From the NCBI GenBank assembly GCA_021502835.1, contig JAKFGP010000002.1, positions 233,278-297,277 on the forward strand: 64,000 bases of DNA. The letters are read 5' to 3'. The DNA is from Streptomyces thinghirensis. Its GTDB lineage: Bacteria > Actinomycetota > Actinomycetia > Streptomycetales > Streptomycetaceae. This document shows positions 63,083-64,000 of the stretch, piece after piece. Each line of letters opens with the position of its first letter. Positions within the stretch are counted from its first letter, which is position 1. The notes beneath the pieces are model-generated. The model was not told the origin of the DNA, did no database searches, and saw only the letters and a list, made by a program, of their open reading frames with translations. The translations under genes and the position numbers were made by a program.

Positions 63083-64000
63083 ACTCGATCAGCCTGTTCG
63101 GCGTTTTCCGTGGGCACCTCCGGGCGCAGCCTGATGTGTCGCAGCCCCGCCGCCGCCAGCCCCGCCCGCCCCGACGAGCAGCGGCGCGCAGATCGCGGCG
63201 CCTTGCATGCCGTCGGTCGAACGCCTCGCGTGCCGCCGTCGCCAGGGCGCCCCCGCGCGCCCGGGGAGTTCGGCGGCGACGGCCAACGCGCCGCAGCCGC
63301 GTCTCCTGGGCCGGAGCCCGGGCGCGTCCGACGGCATGCCGCGCGGGGGTAGAGGGCGGTTCCGATGGAGCCGAGGGCGGCCATGCCCAGGGCGCCGCCG
63401 AACTCGGTGCCGGTCTCCAGCAGGGGAGGACGCCGCCCCCGCCTTTTCGACCGGCGCCGAGCTGACGGCCGGGTCGGTGAGCTGGGACATCACGATGACG
63501 ATGCCGACGGCGAGGACGCCGGACCCGGCCAGCACCAGCCACAGCGAGTCTCCCGTGCCGGCTGGGGCCAGCAGTCCGTAGCCAGCCGCCCGCAGCGATG
63601 ACGAACCCGGCCGTCACGACGTGCGCGCTCGACCCCCCGCTGGACCAGCTGGGCGGGCGACCGGTGCGCGGCGCCGATGAGCACCGACGGCAGCAGGCTC
63701 CACAGCGCCGCCTCCGGCGAGCTCTTGCCCAGGACCGACTGGGGGTACTGGGTGGTGAGTACGCCGAGCCCATCATCCCGAAGGCCGACAAAGGGTGTTG
63801 AGCGCGAGGGCCGGGGTGAAAGCCGTGCCCGCGGGAAGACGGACGGTGAGATCATCGGCGGGGTCGACGTGCGCTGGCGCTGCACGAACAGCGCCGCGAA
63901 CAGCAGGCCGACGGTGATCGGCACGACGTACCGGCCATTCCAACCCTCGGCGGCCAGTTCCTTCAGTCCGTAGATCACCGGCAGGAGCCGCCGCCATCGA
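63064..64000 (-). CDS. MFS drug exporter (DHA2/EmrB-like), 3' part
   Basis: C-terminal part of a 14-helix exporter; the 5' end is beyond the window. Pieces are IYGLKELAAEGWNGRYVVPITVGLLFAALFVQRQR (the loop and helix after the DHA2 middle), LTTQYPQSVLGKSSPEAALWSLLPS (helices with motif QYPQSVLG) and GTEFGGALGMAALGSIGTALY (typical TEFGGALGVA). The tail reads RLRPEVPTENAEQADRVSPSGV and stops inside the repeat. Frames break every 60-100 bases. The substrate is unknown. It is convergent with serA. Confidence 0.85.

Overview
The window reads as Streptomyces chromosome. GC is very high with strong third-position G/C bias, GTG starts and GTGA/ATGA overlaps are common, and the content is typical of the genus: a lipoprotein-type oligopeptide ABC operon, GGDEF/EAL proteins, a large LuxR-type ATPase regulator, SseB proteins, and a secreted guanine-type ADP-ribosyltransferase. 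From memory, gene order matches the conserved core of Streptomyces coelicolor around SCO5457-SCO5517 (sdaA-glyA-gcvH-gcvT, opp operon, iscS-like/mnmA, ligA, rmdB, gatCAB, ilvBNC, serA). That comparison is recollection, not a search.

Most genes are interrupted by single-base insertions or deletions. Protein similarity continues across each break in another frame, so I read them as sequencing or assembly errors, not pseudogenes, and annotate genes across the breaks. Intact frames include gcvH, mnmA, the 30901-31680 hydrolase, the DUF427 gene, the 45697 acetyltransferase and the 46317 membrane protein. Errors are densest in the last 6 kb (ilvB to serA and the MFS gene).

Layout. 0-6 kb: an L,D-transpeptidase 3' end, an enoyl-CoA hydratase, an anti-sigma-like ATPase, the ADP-ribosyltransferase, a divergent acetyltransferase/MerR pair, an EF-hand protein, an F420/NADP oxidoreductase and a GH25 lysozyme. 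6-12.2 kb, minus strand: a glycine riboswitch, then gcvT, gcvH, glyA, sdaA and an MFS transporter, i.e. glycine degradation and serine-to-pyruvate conversion in one direction. 12.4-15 kb: a P-loop protein and two SseB paralogues. 15.2-21.7 kb: an oligopeptide ABC transporter (permease, binding lipoprotein, permease, two ATPases) closed by a strong terminator. 21.7-27.6 kb: a TRIC-type channel, an erythromycin-esterase homologue divergent from a MerR-type regulator, a thioesterase, WYL and TetR regulators and two small membrane proteins.

27.7-36.8 kb: cysteine desulfurase, amidase, MnmA (the first and last together supply tRNA 2-thiouridine), a hydrolase, DUF427, LOG and SDR proteins, a MetE-like protein and LigA. 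37.1-43.2 kb: a GGDEF-EAL protein (RmdB) and the GatCAB tRNA-dependent amidotransferase, with a 79-residue gene between gatA and gatB. 43.5-54 kb: MMPL transporter, acetyltransferase, two small proteins, a large LuxR ATPase regulator, DUF6191, sugar dehydrogenase lipoprotein, aldo/keto reductase and a 2-hydroxyacid dehydrogenase. 54.2-64 kb: a membrane PAS-GGDEF-(degenerate EAL) protein, then a branched-chain amino-acid leader peptide with attenuator, ilvB, ilvN, ilvC, serA and part of a DHA2-type MFS exporter.

No phage, insertion sequence, CRISPR array, tRNA, rRNA or biosynthetic gene cluster was seen. The most informative elements are regulatory (riboswitch, leader peptide, operators, hairpins). 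I did not find a clearly undescribed system.
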